Of a DNA stretch of 64,000 nt, positions 35,998 to 44,713 are shown one piece after another. Origin of the DNA: Saprospiraceae bacterium. Lineage in GTDB: Bacteria; Bacteroidota; Bacteroidia; Chitinophagales; Saprospiraceae. Where the stretch lies: contig JAHBTU010000005.1 of assembly GCA_019638455.1 (NCBI GenBank), positions 465,054-529,053 of the forward strand, in the 5' to 3' direction. Under the pieces are notes generated by a model. That model saw only the letters and a program-made list of their open reading frames with translations. It searched no databases and was not told where the DNA came from. The position numbers were made by a program, and so were the translations under genes. Each line of letters opens with the position of its first letter. The first letter of the stretch is position 1.

Positions 35998-37401
35998 TTA
36001 TTGCGCTTGCCCAGTATTATTCATATTCGATTCCTCGGTGGGCGGAAACGCCATTTTGAAAATAGTGCCCCCTTGTGCCGGGCTTTCCACAGACAGGTTC
36101 ACTTGATGTAGTGCCAGGATGCTTTGCACCAACGAAAGGCCGATGCCGGTGCCTTTCAACTTTCGGTGGCGCGGGCTGCGGAAAAATGGCTCGAAGATGA
36201 GCGGCATCTCGTCTGCCGGAATACCCGGCCCGTTGTCGGCGACGATGACCTCGTGTGTGCCGTCGGGGCGGAAAGTAGTGACCACCCTTGCGTGGTGGTC
36301 GGGCGAATACTTGCAGGCATTGTCCACGAGATTGAGAAAAGCCGTGCGGAGCAAAGCTTCGTTGGCGCGAACGAACAGCACCTGCTCGTCCTCGGGCATT
36401 TCGCCAAAATCAAACCCTACTTTAAATGACGGGCGGCGTTTCCTCAATTGCTCTTTGACCTGCCAGAGCAGCTCGTCCAGGCGCACAGAAGCAAAAGGGA
36501 TAGCCGAGGGGTCGTTGTGTATGCGTGCCAGTTGATGCAATTTTTCCTCCACTTCGGTCATGGCATCCACGTCTTCGAGCACACTCCGAAGAGCAGCGCG
36601 GTAGGCTTCCGAGTCGCGCTCGCGCGAAAGCGACACATCGAGTTGGGAGCGTATGGCTTGCAGCGGGTTTTTGAGTTCGTGGGAGACGTTGGACAAAAAC
36701 ATGCGCTGCATTCTGAACGCCTGTTCCACGCGGTCGAGCAGCCGATTGAACGTCGCGGCGAGGTGGGCAAGCTCGTCGCGGCTGTCGCCAATGTCCACCC
36801 GACGGCTGAGGTCGGAGGGCTGGATGCTTTCCACTTCTCGCACGATGCCCGACATGGGGGCGAGCGCCTGCCCTGCAAAGTACCAGCCTGACGCGGCAAT
36901 GAGGGCCATGCCGAGGAAGAAGCCTGCCAGCAGGATTTGGCGAAGTCGTTCTAATTGTGTTGGGTCGCAGTAGCCCTCCACCACCACCACGAAAGGACGG
37001 CCTTCCGCGCTGTTCACGACCTTGCCCAGCGCGTGCAGGTTGTAATGTCGGAAACGAGTCTCGCGCTGCGTGTAGATGTCCTGCAAGTCTTTTACCGATA
37101 TGGGAGGCAGGTCTGAATGCACCGAAAAAACGCGCTCGTAGGCATCGTTGAACAGGCTGATATTGTCGCGGTAGGGGAGTGTGTCGGCATCGGGTGGCAC
37201 CCAGTTGGGCGGCAAGGGGACGAGACTGTTGGGGTTGCGCAGGGCTGTTTGCGCGGTCATTTCCGCTTTCGATTGCAAACCCTCGAAGAAAGCTTCCTTC
37301 GTGTTTTTTTCAAAAAGGAAATAGACCGCGAGCAGCACTCCCGCCAATATGCTCGCAGCGTTGAAAAGAAAAAGAAGAGTGAGCCGGGTTCGGATTTGCA
37401 T
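35998..37401 (-). CDS. Membrane sensor histidine kinase
   Basis: Starting at the ATG at 37399-37401 (MQIRTRLTLLFLFN), the protein has 467 residues. There are two transmembrane segments (about 5-30 and 156-177) with a periplasmic sensing region between. A HAMP domain follows (LAPMSGIVREVESIQPSDLS), then the phospho-acceptor H-box SNVSHELKNPLQ (His241) and the ATPase boxes NLVDNACKYSP (N), VADNGPGIP (G1), EPFFRSPRHRKLKGTGIGLS (F/G2). No response regulator is adjacent in the window. An upstream Met at 37449 would add 16 basic residues and is less likely. Confidence 0.9.
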   Translation of the reverse strand: MQIRTRLTLLFLFNAASILAGVLLAVYFLFEKNTKEAFFEGLQSKAEMTAQTALRNPNSLVPLPPNWVPPDADTLPYRDNISLFNDAYERVFSVHSDLPPISVKDLQDIYTQRETRFRHYNLHALGKVVNSAEGRPFVVVVEGYCDPTQLERLRQILLAGFFLGMALIAASGWYFAGQALAPMSGIVREVESIQPSDLSRRVDIGDSRDELAHLAATFNRLLDRVEQAFRMQRMFLSNVSHELKNPLQAIRSQLDVSLSRERDSEAYRAALRSVLEDVDAMTEVEEKLHQLARIHNDPSAIPFASVRLDELLWQVKEQLRKRRPSFKVGFDFGEMPEDEQVLFVRANEALLRTAFLNLVDNACKYSPDHHARVVTTFRPDGTHEVIVADNGPGIPADEMPLIFEPFFRSPRHRKLKGTGIGLSLVQSILALHQVNLSVESPAQGGTIFKMAFPPTEESNMNNTGQAQ

Positions 37402-37675
37402 GGCTTGATTGGGTGCCCCATAACGAAAAAGCCGCCGATACTTGCGCATCGACGGCTAATAAACCCCAAAAAACCAAATGAAAACTGGGACAAATAACGG
37501 AACACTTCCTGAAAAGTTGTAGCTATCTGTCCAAAAAAATTTTGACTTTTTTACCAACAATGATGCGTTGAGCCTTTGCAAAGGCTGGGTTTTTGAAGGC
37601 GCTACCGGCGAGCAATGGGTATTCATTTCCTTGAAAATGAACTATTCACAATAGCGCGTTTTTGACCAATCAACA

Positions 37676-37836
37676 ACTATTCAGGCAGGGGTAGCGCCAA
37701 GAATTATTTTTCGGGGCGAAGCCCCTCCACGGGACAATACCCAGCATATCCTACCGATTTTTCGGGGCGTTGCCCCTGCCTAAGTTTTTACCATATTTCC
37801 ATAAATCTTTCGAGGCGCTACCGCTGTCTGAATAGT
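37676..37836. repeat. 161-bp inverted-repeat-bounded element
   Basis: The 23-bp arms at 37676-37698 and 37814-37836 (ACTATTCAGGCAGGGGTAGC and complement) differ at two positions. Inside are two GC hairpins, TTCGGGGCGAAGCCCC and TTCGGGGCGTTGCCCC. The size and layout are MITE-like. No second copy with the same arms was noticed in the window. Confidence 0.65.
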
Positions 37837-37862
37837 CACGACAATCGGGACTTTGCGTGTCG

Positions 37863-37905
37863 CAAAAAAAATCGCCCCGTCCGGCATCCCGGATGGGGCG
37901 ATTGA
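37863..37905 (-). terminator. Rho-independent terminator of the Cys-rich protein gene
   Basis: On the minus strand a 15-bp stem (AATCGCCCCATCCGG ... CCGGACGGGGCGATT, one G-T pair) with a 4-nt loop is followed by a run of eight T. It lies 30 bp past the stop at 37935. Confidence 0.8.
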
Positions 37906-37934
37906 GAGAGGGTGTGATGCCTCGCGTAGGTCAA

Positions 37935-38369
37935 TTATTCCTGGTCGGGTGTGGCCGCCGTGGAAGATGCTTTGGAAGCGCAGCAGGCTTTGCCGGAAGC
38001 GGCAGCGCCAGCGCATGCTTTTTTCTCGGAAGGGGAGCAGGAGGCTGCTTTTTTCGTGGATGCCTCTTTGTCTTCAACAGCGATAGTGGCTGATTTCGGA
38101 GCAACATTCACGAAGGTGCTGGAGGCTTCGTCGTATTGAACGCTGACAAATTTCACATTGCCTTGAGTGTCTGTCTCTTTGCGCACATAAGATACGGTGC
38201 CGTCTTCTGCTTGGCGCTTTTCGATGGTGGCGTCTGCGGCGGCTGCTTTAGCGGCTTTGTTGGCGCAGCAGGATTTGGAAGCAGTAGCGGCGCTGGAGCA
38301 TGATTGAGCATTGGCAGCAGCGATACCGAGCACAAAGAAGAAAGACAGGAAGAAAATAGCTTTTTTCAT
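37935..38369 (-). CDS. Small secreted Cys/Ala-rich hypothetical protein
   Basis: Starting at the ATG at 38367-38369, the protein has 144 residues with a signal peptide (MKKAIFFLSFFFVLGIAAAN). The mature protein has paired cysteines near both ends (SCCANKA near the N-terminus; SCSPSEKKACAG and KACCASKASS near the C-terminus) around a central DGTVSYVRKETDTQGNVKFV segment. Three CC/C-x clusters suggest metal binding or disulphides. I recognise no domain. It has its own terminator and a promoter-like region with a perfect palindrome, so it appears to be a regulated single gene. Confidence 0.75.
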   Translation of the reverse strand: MKKAIFFLSFFFVLGIAAANAQSCSSAATASKSCCANKAAKAAAADATIEKRQAEDGTVSYVRKETDTQGNVKFVSVQYDEASSTFVNVAPKSATIAVEDKEASTKKAASCSPSEKKACAGAAASGKACCASKASSTAATPDQE

Positions 38370-38402
38370 GAGTGTCAAAATGTTTTGCGAGTGAAAAAAT
38401 AT

Positions 38403-38429
38403 CTGTTTTTAAAAACAGCTTCAAATGTA
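38403..38429 (-). promoter_or_regulatory. -7 box TACATTTG with adjacent perfect 16-bp palindrome
   Basis: On the minus strand TACATTTG (38422-38429) is followed closely by CTGTTTTTAAAAACAG (38403-38418), which is its own complement. The palindrome spans the likely transcription start of the Cys-rich protein gene (ATG at 38369) and could be an operator. Confidence 0.45.
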
Positions 38430-38488
38430 GGTAGCGATTTTCGTATGGCGCATGATTTTGGGAAATCTTAACAAGATGCCCTCCCGAT

Positions 38489-41335
38489 TTATCGTCGCAT
38501 AATCATTCTGAACCCTGGGCGCCCTGGTTCGCCCGGCCCGCCAAAGCTGTTGAGGCTGTAGGTTAGTTTCAGCAATCCGTATCGCCCGAGCGATGCGATG
38601 CGGCGGTCCTCGATGAAGTTGAGGTTGGCGGTGCGTCGTATGCCTATGTTTCGGTTGAGCAAGTCGCGCACGGTAAGGGTGAGTTGCAGGCGCTTGTTTT
38701 TCATCAAAAACTTGGAGACTGAGGCGTTCCAAATCGGGACAGCTTGGTCGTAGCCTTCCGAGAGGCCGCCGTTCACGGTCACGTCGAGGGCGGTATTGAT
38801 AGAAAAATCGAGGGGCAGTTGCACATCCATTTCGGCATTGTAGGTCTGTATGAGGTAGTCTTGGTTGAAAGCCTTATCGAGGGAGTAGCGAGCGGTGTTC
38901 CAAGCCAGCTCGGCTCCAGCGTTGAACAAGAGCCAGTCGTTAGGGGTGAAATCCCACGAGGCGGACTGAGCGATTTGGAGGTTGGTGGTGAAGTTTTCCC
39001 GTTCGTTGATAAAATTCTGGCCTCGCGCAAGGCCCGTCTCGGTGCGCAAATTGAATCGGCTTTTGAGTTTTTTCCATGGCAAACCGAAAGCAAAGGTGCC
39101 GTTGAGGCGGTAGTCGGTGTCCACATTCAGGGGTTGGTAGATGCGCCGGAAGAGGGAATCCACCGTTTGCGCGTTCACGATGCGGTCTTGTGTGTAGGTG
39201 AACGACAGGCCAGAGAAGAAGCTGCGCATGGTTTCTGGATGGAACGAGACGTAGTTCAATTGTAGGTTGTGGCCGTATTCGGGGCGCAGGTCGGGATTGC
39301 CCAACACGATATTCAGCGGGTCGCTCACATCGGGCACGGGTTGGAGTTGCTGCACGCTTGGGGCGTTGACATTGGAGGTGTAGTTGAAGCGGAGGTTGCG
39401 CGTGGGGCGGAACTGGTAGGCGAAATCCGCACGCGGCAGCAGGTGCCGGAAGGTTTGGCGCACGGGCTGTCCGGTGCCGGAAGTGACCTCGCCCTTCAAG
39501 GTGGCTGCCTGTGCGTCAATGCCCACGCTGCCGTTCCATGCCTTGCGGTTGAGGCGAAAACCGATGCCCCCCCGATGGTAGTTGAAGTTGTTTACGAAGG
39601 CGTTGGACAGTTGTGGATTGAAATTGCTTTCTCCGCCCGACACGTCGTACACGTCTTTGTCCGCGCGATTTTCATTGGCGAAGTAGCCGTAGTTGACTTC
39701 CAAATAGCGCCGCTCGCCCAGCGGCTCGGTGTAGGTGGCTCTTGCGCCCCAATTGAGGATGTCGTTTTTGAAAAATTGGTTTTGGGCCACCGTGTCGGTC
39801 CGATTGGGTTGCTGGCTGTCGCCGAAAAAGCGGTTTTCCGAAAAACTGTTGCTTTCAGATTGGTTGTTGTTTAGGCCAAGATTGATGTTGGTGCTGAAAG
39901 TGCGGCCTTTTTTGGGGAATTTGTGGCGGTAAAGGAGGTTGCTCGTCCAGTTGGCTGCCGTTGCGTCGGAGCGATAATCGCGCCGACCATCGTTTTGCAA
40001 CAGCTCCTCGGCATCGAGGTTTTGCGAAAAGGTATTGGAGGCGGTGCCGCGCTGGGTGTGGACGAAGGCCGAGGTGAGTTGCACAGCGTTGAAGGAATCA
40101 ATTTTTTGGTCTAAGGTGATATTGAGCCGGTGGTTGTCGGTGAGATTCTCTTGTGCGGAACGGCTGTGGGTCGTGAAGGTGCCGTTGGGCAAAAACGATT
40201 GGGTGGCACTTTCCGTCGCGTAGTCCTTGTCGGCGTTGCTGTAAAAATAACTGGTGTTGAGGTCGGTTTTGGTGCCGATTTCTTGATTGAAATTCAGCCC
40301 GCCGGCCCAAGTCCGCAGGAATCCTTCGTTGTTGCCCCCAAAGTCGAGCGGAATGTCGTTGTTGTCGGCATTGAATTGGAGTGTGACGCGCCCGCCCCCG
40401 CCGCTCATCATTTGGCGCATCGCGCCTGAGAAGGCCATGTAGTCGTCCACTGAGAAGCCGGGTTGGTTGGCGTTGTTGCCCATGCCGAGCAATGAGATTT
40501 GCTGCTTGGGCTTGAATCGGTTGGCGCTTGCCTTGTTTTCGTAGCGAAACCCGCCGTTTTGCCCTGCCGTGAGGTTGGGATTGAGGTCGGAGCCAGCAGC
40601 GCCCGACAATCGGCCAAACCACCCGTTTTTCTTTTCGTCTTTTAGTTCGAGATTGATGGATTTTTCGCGTTGTCCGTCGTCAATGCCGCTGAAAGTGGCC
40701 TGTTCTGATTTCTTGTCGAACACCTGTACTTTTTTCACCGCGTCGGCGGGCAGGTTTTGCGTGGCGAGTTTGGGGTCGTTGCCGAAGAATTTTTTTCCGT
40801 CAACGGTCACGTTCTTGACGGTTTCCCCTTGCGCGCGCACCGTGCCGTCGCGCTCCACTTCCACGCCGGGCAGTTTTTTCAGCAAATCCTCTACCATCGC
40901 GTTGTCCTTCACTTTGAACGACGCGGCGTTGAACTCGATGGTGTCGTTTTTGATGGTCACGGGGCTGGCTTGTCCCGTTATTTCCACTGCGTCGAGCAGT
41001 TGCGATTTGGGTGTCATGGACAAGATGCCCAAATCCACCTCCGCCGCGGGGCCTTCGAGGCGAATGTGTTGTTGAAAATTCTGATAGCCGAAATAGGTGC
41101 AGCGCAGCAGATATTCGCCCGCTGTTTGATTTTTTAGTTCAAAAACGCCGTCCTCGTTGGAGCGCGTGAAAGCCAGCAACGAACTGTCGGCAGGGGAGAG
41201 GAGCATGACGGTGCTGCCTGCCAAGGGGGCCGAAGTGGAGTCGGCCAACGAGCCGCGCAGGGTATATTTTTGAGAAAAAAGTAGGGCGGGCAAAAAGAGC
41301 GTCAAGAAAAAGGGAAAGAGGATTTTTGTCTTCAT
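38489..41335 (-). CDS. Outer-membrane beta-barrel protein (TonB-receptor-like, OMP_b-brl family)
   Basis: Starting at the ATG at 41333-41335, the protein has 948 residues. A signal peptide (ILFPFFLTLFLPALLFSQ) precedes a CarboxypepD_reg-like domain (YTLRGSLADSTSAPLAGST). The plug is recognisable by FKVKDNAMVEDLLKKLPGVE, VKNVTVDGKKFFGNDPKLAT and NLPADAVKKVQVFDKKSEQA, the standard signature of the OMP_b-brl (PF14905) group. A long barrel ends LLKLTYSLNSFGGPGEPGRP. Some relatives act in iron or peptide uptake; no partner genes define the ligand here. A -7 box lies upstream. Confidence 0.9.
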   Translation of the reverse strand: MKTKILFPFFLTLFLPALLFSQKYTLRGSLADSTSAPLAGSTVMLLSPADSSLLAFTRSNEDGVFELKNQTAGEYLLRCTYFGYQNFQQHIRLEGPAAEVDLGILSMTPKSQLLDAVEITGQASPVTIKNDTIEFNAASFKVKDNAMVEDLLKKLPGVEVERDGTVRAQGETVKNVTVDGKKFFGNDPKLATQNLPADAVKKVQVFDKKSEQATFSGIDDGQREKSINLELKDEKKNGWFGRLSGAAGSDLNPNLTAGQNGGFRYENKASANRFKPKQQISLLGMGNNANQPGFSVDDYMAFSGAMRQMMSGGGGRVTLQFNADNNDIPLDFGGNNEGFLRTWAGGLNFNQEIGTKTDLNTSYFYSNADKDYATESATQSFLPNGTFTTHSRSAQENLTDNHRLNITLDQKIDSFNAVQLTSAFVHTQRGTASNTFSQNLDAEELLQNDGRRDYRSDATAANWTSNLLYRHKFPKKGRTFSTNINLGLNNNQSESNSFSENRFFGDSQQPNRTDTVAQNQFFKNDILNWGARATYTEPLGERRYLEVNYGYFANENRADKDVYDVSGGESNFNPQLSNAFVNNFNYHRGGIGFRLNRKAWNGSVGIDAQAATLKGEVTSGTGQPVRQTFRHLLPRADFAYQFRPTRNLRFNYTSNVNAPSVQQLQPVPDVSDPLNIVLGNPDLRPEYGHNLQLNYVSFHPETMRSFFSGLSFTYTQDRIVNAQTVDSLFRRIYQPLNVDTDYRLNGTFAFGLPWKKLKSRFNLRTETGLARGQNFINERENFTTNLQIAQSASWDFTPNDWLLFNAGAELAWNTARYSLDKAFNQDYLIQTYNAEMDVQLPLDFSINTALDVTVNGGLSEGYDQAVPIWNASVSKFLMKNKRLQLTLTVRDLLNRNIGIRRTANLNFIEDRRIASLGRYGLLKLTYSLNSFGGPGEPGRPGFRMIMRR

Positions 41336-41360
41336 AATCAAATGCTGATGAATGATGGGG

Positions 41361-41368
41361 CAAAGGTA
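41361..41368 (-). promoter_or_regulatory. -7 box (TACCTTTG) for the beta-barrel protein gene
   Basis: TACCTTTG on the minus strand, 26 bp before the ATG at 41335, matches TAnnTTTG exactly. The rest of the gene-free stretch 41336-41717 contains a partial family B repeat near its right end and no ORF of note. Confidence 0.4.
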
Positions 41369-41657
41369 TCGGGCGCGTTGGCGGGGGCAGGTTAACCGAC
41401 CTTGAAGGAAGGTTAAAAAAGGTTAATGCGCTTGATGGTGCACTGTGCCGACGCTACCCTTTTTCGGCATATTTATTGACTGACGGATGCAGCAACTTTG
41501 CGCGCGATTCATACTGTCCTAAACGTGTTTTTGGCAAGCGATGCAATTGGGCATGTCAACGAGTTGGTTTGACCAAAACAGGCGACATTTTGTTGGTATA
41601 TACCTCGCGCCGCCAAGTTTTGGGCAATGGCTGCAATCGCTATCTGTCCAAAATCAT

Positions 41658-41694
41658 GTTCATCTGACAAATCCTATCGAATCAAGGTATAAAT
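41658..41694 (-). repeat. Repeat family B, partial copy B4
   Basis: CATCTGACAAATCCTATCGA followed by ATCAAGGTATAAATT is the terminal part of family B in reverse. A matching fragment lies at 56168-56207. The rest of the element is absent at both sites. Confidence 0.55.
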
Positions 41695-41717
41695 TGTCCC
41701 ATCAGCACATTACACTT

Positions 41718-42359
41718 ATGAGTATCAAACAAAGGATTACCATGCTTCGGGCGTTGCGTATCGCCTTTATCTGTCTTATGATAGGTGCTGGAGTCCTCCT
41801 GATTAAAAGCCTCTCCGCTTATTTTGGCTTCACGGGCAATGGCCCGTTCATCAATGGTTGGGTGACGATGATAACGGAAGTGGAACCCGTCAGCACTCGT
41901 CATCCCGACGGCACTTCCACCGTCACTTTGATTCACACAAACCACCACAAGTGGGTCAAGATAGAGTTTGAGCAGATGGGGCTGATTTTTAAGGAAAAAT
42001 ACTTGGCTTACATCGTCTTTCATATGCTGGCTTGGGTGCTGGGGATTTTCATCTTGTACAAAATGTATCTGATAATCCGCAACATCGAGCAGGGGCGGGT
42101 TTTTCAGCAGACAACGGTGCGCTATATCCGGCGCATTGCGCTGGCCTTGCTGGGCATTCCCTTGTTGCTGTATGTATCCAGTTGGGCGTTGGAAGGCATC
42201 GCCTACACGTTTCACGGCCACCAATATGTCACGGATATTCCAGACCTGCACCGCGAGCGTGTGGTAATCGGCGCATTCGCGGCGCTCTTGGTGTTTGCGC
42301 TGGGTGAGATATTTCGCACGGGCATTCATCTGAAAGAAGAACAAGACGAGGCACAGTAG
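41718..42359 (+). CDS. DUF2975 family membrane protein
   Basis: Starting at ATG 41718 (MSIKQRITMLRALRIAFIC), the protein has 213 residues. It has four hydrophobic segments: about 12-34, 98-120, 142-162 and 190-207. The layout, with a first helix, an extracytoplasmic domain, then IRNIEQGRVFQQTTVRYIRR before helix three, matches DUF2975 proteins. In other genomes these often sit beside a small HTH regulator; none is seen here. The function is unknown. A hairpin terminator follows the stop. Confidence 0.75.
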   Translation: MSIKQRITMLRALRIAFICLMIGAGVLLIKSLSAYFGFTGNGPFINGWVTMITEVEPVSTRHPDGTSTVTLIHTNHHKWVKIEFEQMGLIFKEKYLAYIVFHMLAWVLGIFILYKMYLIIRNIEQGRVFQQTTVRYIRRIALALLGIPLLLYVSSWALEGIAYTFHGHQYVTDIPDLHRERVVIGAFAALLVFALGEIFRTGIHLKEEQDEAQ

Positions 42360-42383
42360 AGAGGGGTATGTGCAAGTTCGTTC

Positions 42384-42435
42384 AAAAAAAGCGGGCTGCG
42401 CGACGTTCGGTGTCGCGCAGCCCGCTCGATTTTTA
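42384..42435. terminator. Bidirectional Rho-independent terminator
   Basis: A perfect 15-bp stem (AGCGGGCTGCGCGAC / GTCGCGCAGCCCGCT) with a 7-nt loop is flanked by a run of A on the left and CGATTTTT on the right. It serves the converging DUF2975 gene and gyrB. Confidence 0.88.
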
Positions 42436-42448
42436 GGGAAAAAACGCT

Positions 42449-44452
42449 TTACGCATCAATCCGCGCATATTTCGCGTTCGCCTCGATGAAGGCGCGGCGC
42501 GGCGGCACCTCGTCGCCCATGAGCATGGAGAACATACGGTCGGCTTCGGCGGCATCGTCAATGGTCGCTTGTTTGAGGATGCGATTGACGGGGTCCATGG
42601 TGGTTTCCCAGAGTTGCTCGGCGTTCATCTCGCCCAAACCTTTGTAGCGTTGCACTTTCACGGAGTCGTCGTCTTCGCGGCCACCTGAGAATTCGAGTTG
42701 GGCCTCTTTGCGTTGTTTGTCGTTCCAGGCATAGCGTTGGTTTTTGCCTTTTTTCACCAAATAGAGTGGCGGCTGGGCGATATAGACGTGACCTTTTTCA
42801 ATCAGCTCGCGCATGTAGCGGAAGAAGAAGGTCAGGATGAGCGTGGTGATGTGCGAGCCGTCCACGTCGGCATCGCACATGATGACGATTTTGTGGTAGC
42901 GCAGCTTGTCGGTCACGAGCACGCGGTGCCCTTCCTCGTTTTCACCGACCGACACGCCGAGGGCGGTGAAGATGTTTTTGATTTCCTCGTTCTCGTAGAT
43001 TTTGTGTTCCAATGCCTTTTCCACGTTGAGGATTTTGCCGCGCAGGGGCAGGATGGCTTGCGTGTTGCGGTCGCGGCCCTGCTTGGCGGTGCCGCCGGCG
43101 GAGTCGCCCTCCACGAGGAAGATTTCGCTGTCCTCAGGGTTGCGGCTGGCGCAGTCGGCCAATTTGCCGGGCAACCCTCCACCCGAAAAAGCGCCCTTGC
43201 GCTGCACCATTTCGCGGGCTTTGCGGGCGGCGTTGCGGGCGGTGGCGGCCAGCACCACTTTCTCGATGATGCGTTTTGATTGGTTGGGGTTTTCTTCCAA
43301 AAATACTTTGAGGGCATCGCCCACGCAGCGGCTCACGATGCCGAGCACTTCGGAGTTGCCCAGTTCGCCTTTTGTTTGGCCCTTGAACTGCGGCTCCGGC
43401 ACTTTTACCGACACGATGGCGGTGAGGCCCTCCATGAAGTCTTCGCCCGAAATGGAAAAGTTGAGTTTTTTGAAAAAACCGCCGTCTTCGCCATATTTCT
43501 TGAATTCACGAGTGAGCGCCCTGCGGAAACCGCTGACGTGTGTGCCGCCGTCGCGGGTCGAGATGTTGTTGACGAACGAAATGACGTTTTCGGAATAGGA
43601 AGTGTTGTAGCTCATGGCTACTTCCACCTCTACTCCTTCTTCCTTGGCTGTGATATGGATGGGCTTGTCAATGAGTTTTTGTTTGGCTTCGTCGAGCCAA
43701 AGCACGAATTCTTGAAGGCCGCCCTCAGAGTAAAATTCCTCTTGTTTGAAGCTGCCATTCTCAGGTTCGCGCTCGTCGGTGAGGCGGAGGGTAAGTCCCC
43801 TGTTTAGAAAGGCCAGTTCGCGCAGACGATGCGCCAGCACATCGAATTTGTACTCGTCCGTCTCGAAAATTTCCGGGTCGGGCAAGAAAGTGATGATGGT
43901 GCCGCGGTCGTTGGTAGTGCCGATTTCGCGCACGTCGTAGAGCGGTTTGCCCTGTTTGTATTCCTGTTCGAACTTTTTGCCTTCGCGGTGCACCTCAGCG
44001 CGGAGATGGATGGAAAGCGCATTGACGCAAGAAACACCCACCCCGTGCAGGCCACCCGACACCTTGTAGGAGTCTTTGTCAAATTTGCCGCCTGCGTGCA
44101 ACACGGTCATTACCACCTCAAGGGCGGATTTTTTGAGTTTGGGGTGCATGCCGGTGGGGATGCCGCGTCCGTCGTCTTTGACGGTGATGCTGTTGTTGGC
44201 ATGGATGGTGACCTCCACATAAGTGCAGTGCCCTGCAAGGTGTTCGTCAATGGAGTTGTCCACCACTTCCCACACAAGGTGGTGCAGGCCTTTGGTGTCG
44301 GTGCTGCCGATATACATGCCGGGGCGCTTGCGCACAGCCTCCAGCCCTTCGAGCGCGGTGATGCTATCAGCCCCATATTCGTTGTTGTTGGGGAGGTTTT
44401 CAGCCTGATAATCTTGTGGGTCGAGGTTTTTTTCGTCTTTTTCTTCTTTCAT
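42449..44452 (-). CDS. gyrB: DNA gyrase subunit B
   Basis: The GHKL ATPase region begins YGADSITALEGLEAVRKRPG and has HHLVWEVVDNSIDEHLAGHC, VKDDGRGIP and KVSGGLHGVGVSCVNALS. The TOPRIM motifs are EIFLVEGDSAGGTAKQGRDR and IMCDADVDGSHI, and the protein ends normally with DEVPPRRAFIEANAKYARID. Length is 667 residues from the ATG at 44452, which is preceded by AAGGA at 10 bp. Two earlier in-frame ATGs (44491 and 44473) would add up to 13 residues, so the start is uncertain. No gyrA or dnaN is nearby. Confidence 0.95.
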   Translation of the reverse strand: MKEEKDEKNLDPQDYQAENLPNNNEYGADSITALEGLEAVRKRPGMYIGSTDTKGLHHLVWEVVDNSIDEHLAGHCTYVEVTIHANNSITVKDDGRGIPTGMHPKLKKSALEVVMTVLHAGGKFDKDSYKVSGGLHGVGVSCVNALSIHLRAEVHREGKKFEQEYKQGKPLYDVREIGTTNDRGTIITFLPDPEIFETDEYKFDVLAHRLRELAFLNRGLTLRLTDEREPENGSFKQEEFYSEGGLQEFVLWLDEAKQKLIDKPIHITAKEEGVEVEVAMSYNTSYSENVISFVNNISTRDGGTHVSGFRRALTREFKKYGEDGGFFKKLNFSISGEDFMEGLTAIVSVKVPEPQFKGQTKGELGNSEVLGIVSRCVGDALKVFLEENPNQSKRIIEKVVLAATARNAARKAREMVQRKGAFSGGGLPGKLADCASRNPEDSEIFLVEGDSAGGTAKQGRDRNTQAILPLRGKILNVEKALEHKIYENEEIKNIFTALGVSVGENEEGHRVLVTDKLRYHKIVIMCDADVDGSHITTLILTFFFRYMRELIEKGHVYIAQPPLYLVKKGKNQRYAWNDKQRKEAQLEFSGGREDDDSVKVQRYKGLGEMNAEQLWETTMDPVNRILKQATIDDAAEADRMFSMLMGDEVPPRRAFIEANAKYARIDA

Positions 44453-44519
44453 CTTAGCAATTTCCTTGTGCATGGGCGCGGCGTGTGGCACCGCATTTTC
44501 AATCCTTCAAAAAAGTGTG

Positions 44520-44527
44520 CAAAGATA
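44520..44527 (-). promoter_or_regulatory. -7 box (TATCTTTG) for gyrB
   Basis: TATCTTTG on the minus strand fits TAnnTTTG and would put the transcript start near 44513, upstream of all candidate gyrB start codons. Confidence 0.4.
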
Positions 44528-44574
44528 CGATTTAATACTCGCTTAAAGAAGGAAATCCTGTCCCCTTCTTCGAG

Positions 44575-44690
44575 GCTTTTGCCGTGTGCGGGTCTTGCGA
44601 CCTTGCACACAAAATGTTATCGGCAAGACGATGATGCGGAAGCGTGTGCGGGGGCGAAAGACCCGCGCACGGCAAAAGGCAGGCAATAAT
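44575..44690. repeat. Palindromic repeat E, left copy (island edge)
   Basis: It is an imperfect palindrome: CTTTTGCCGTGTGCGGGTCT ... GACCCGCGCACGGCAAAAG. Its right half (GACGATGATGCGGAAGCGTG onward) matches the complement of 55325-55425. The two copies face each other and bracket the GC-rich island. Confidence 0.75.
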
Positions 44691-44713
44691 CTGCGCTCGC
44701 CGAGCGGCAAGCG

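Larger units (their letters stand above)
37450..37934. other. Gene-free stretch with an inverted-repeat element and a terminator
   Basis: No convincing gene. The stretch holds the IR-bounded element at 37676-37836 and the terminator hairpin at 37863-37905. The first ~200 bp carry only AT-rich spacer that must include the histidine kinase promoter, though I see no clear TAnnTTTG box there. Confidence 0.6.
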
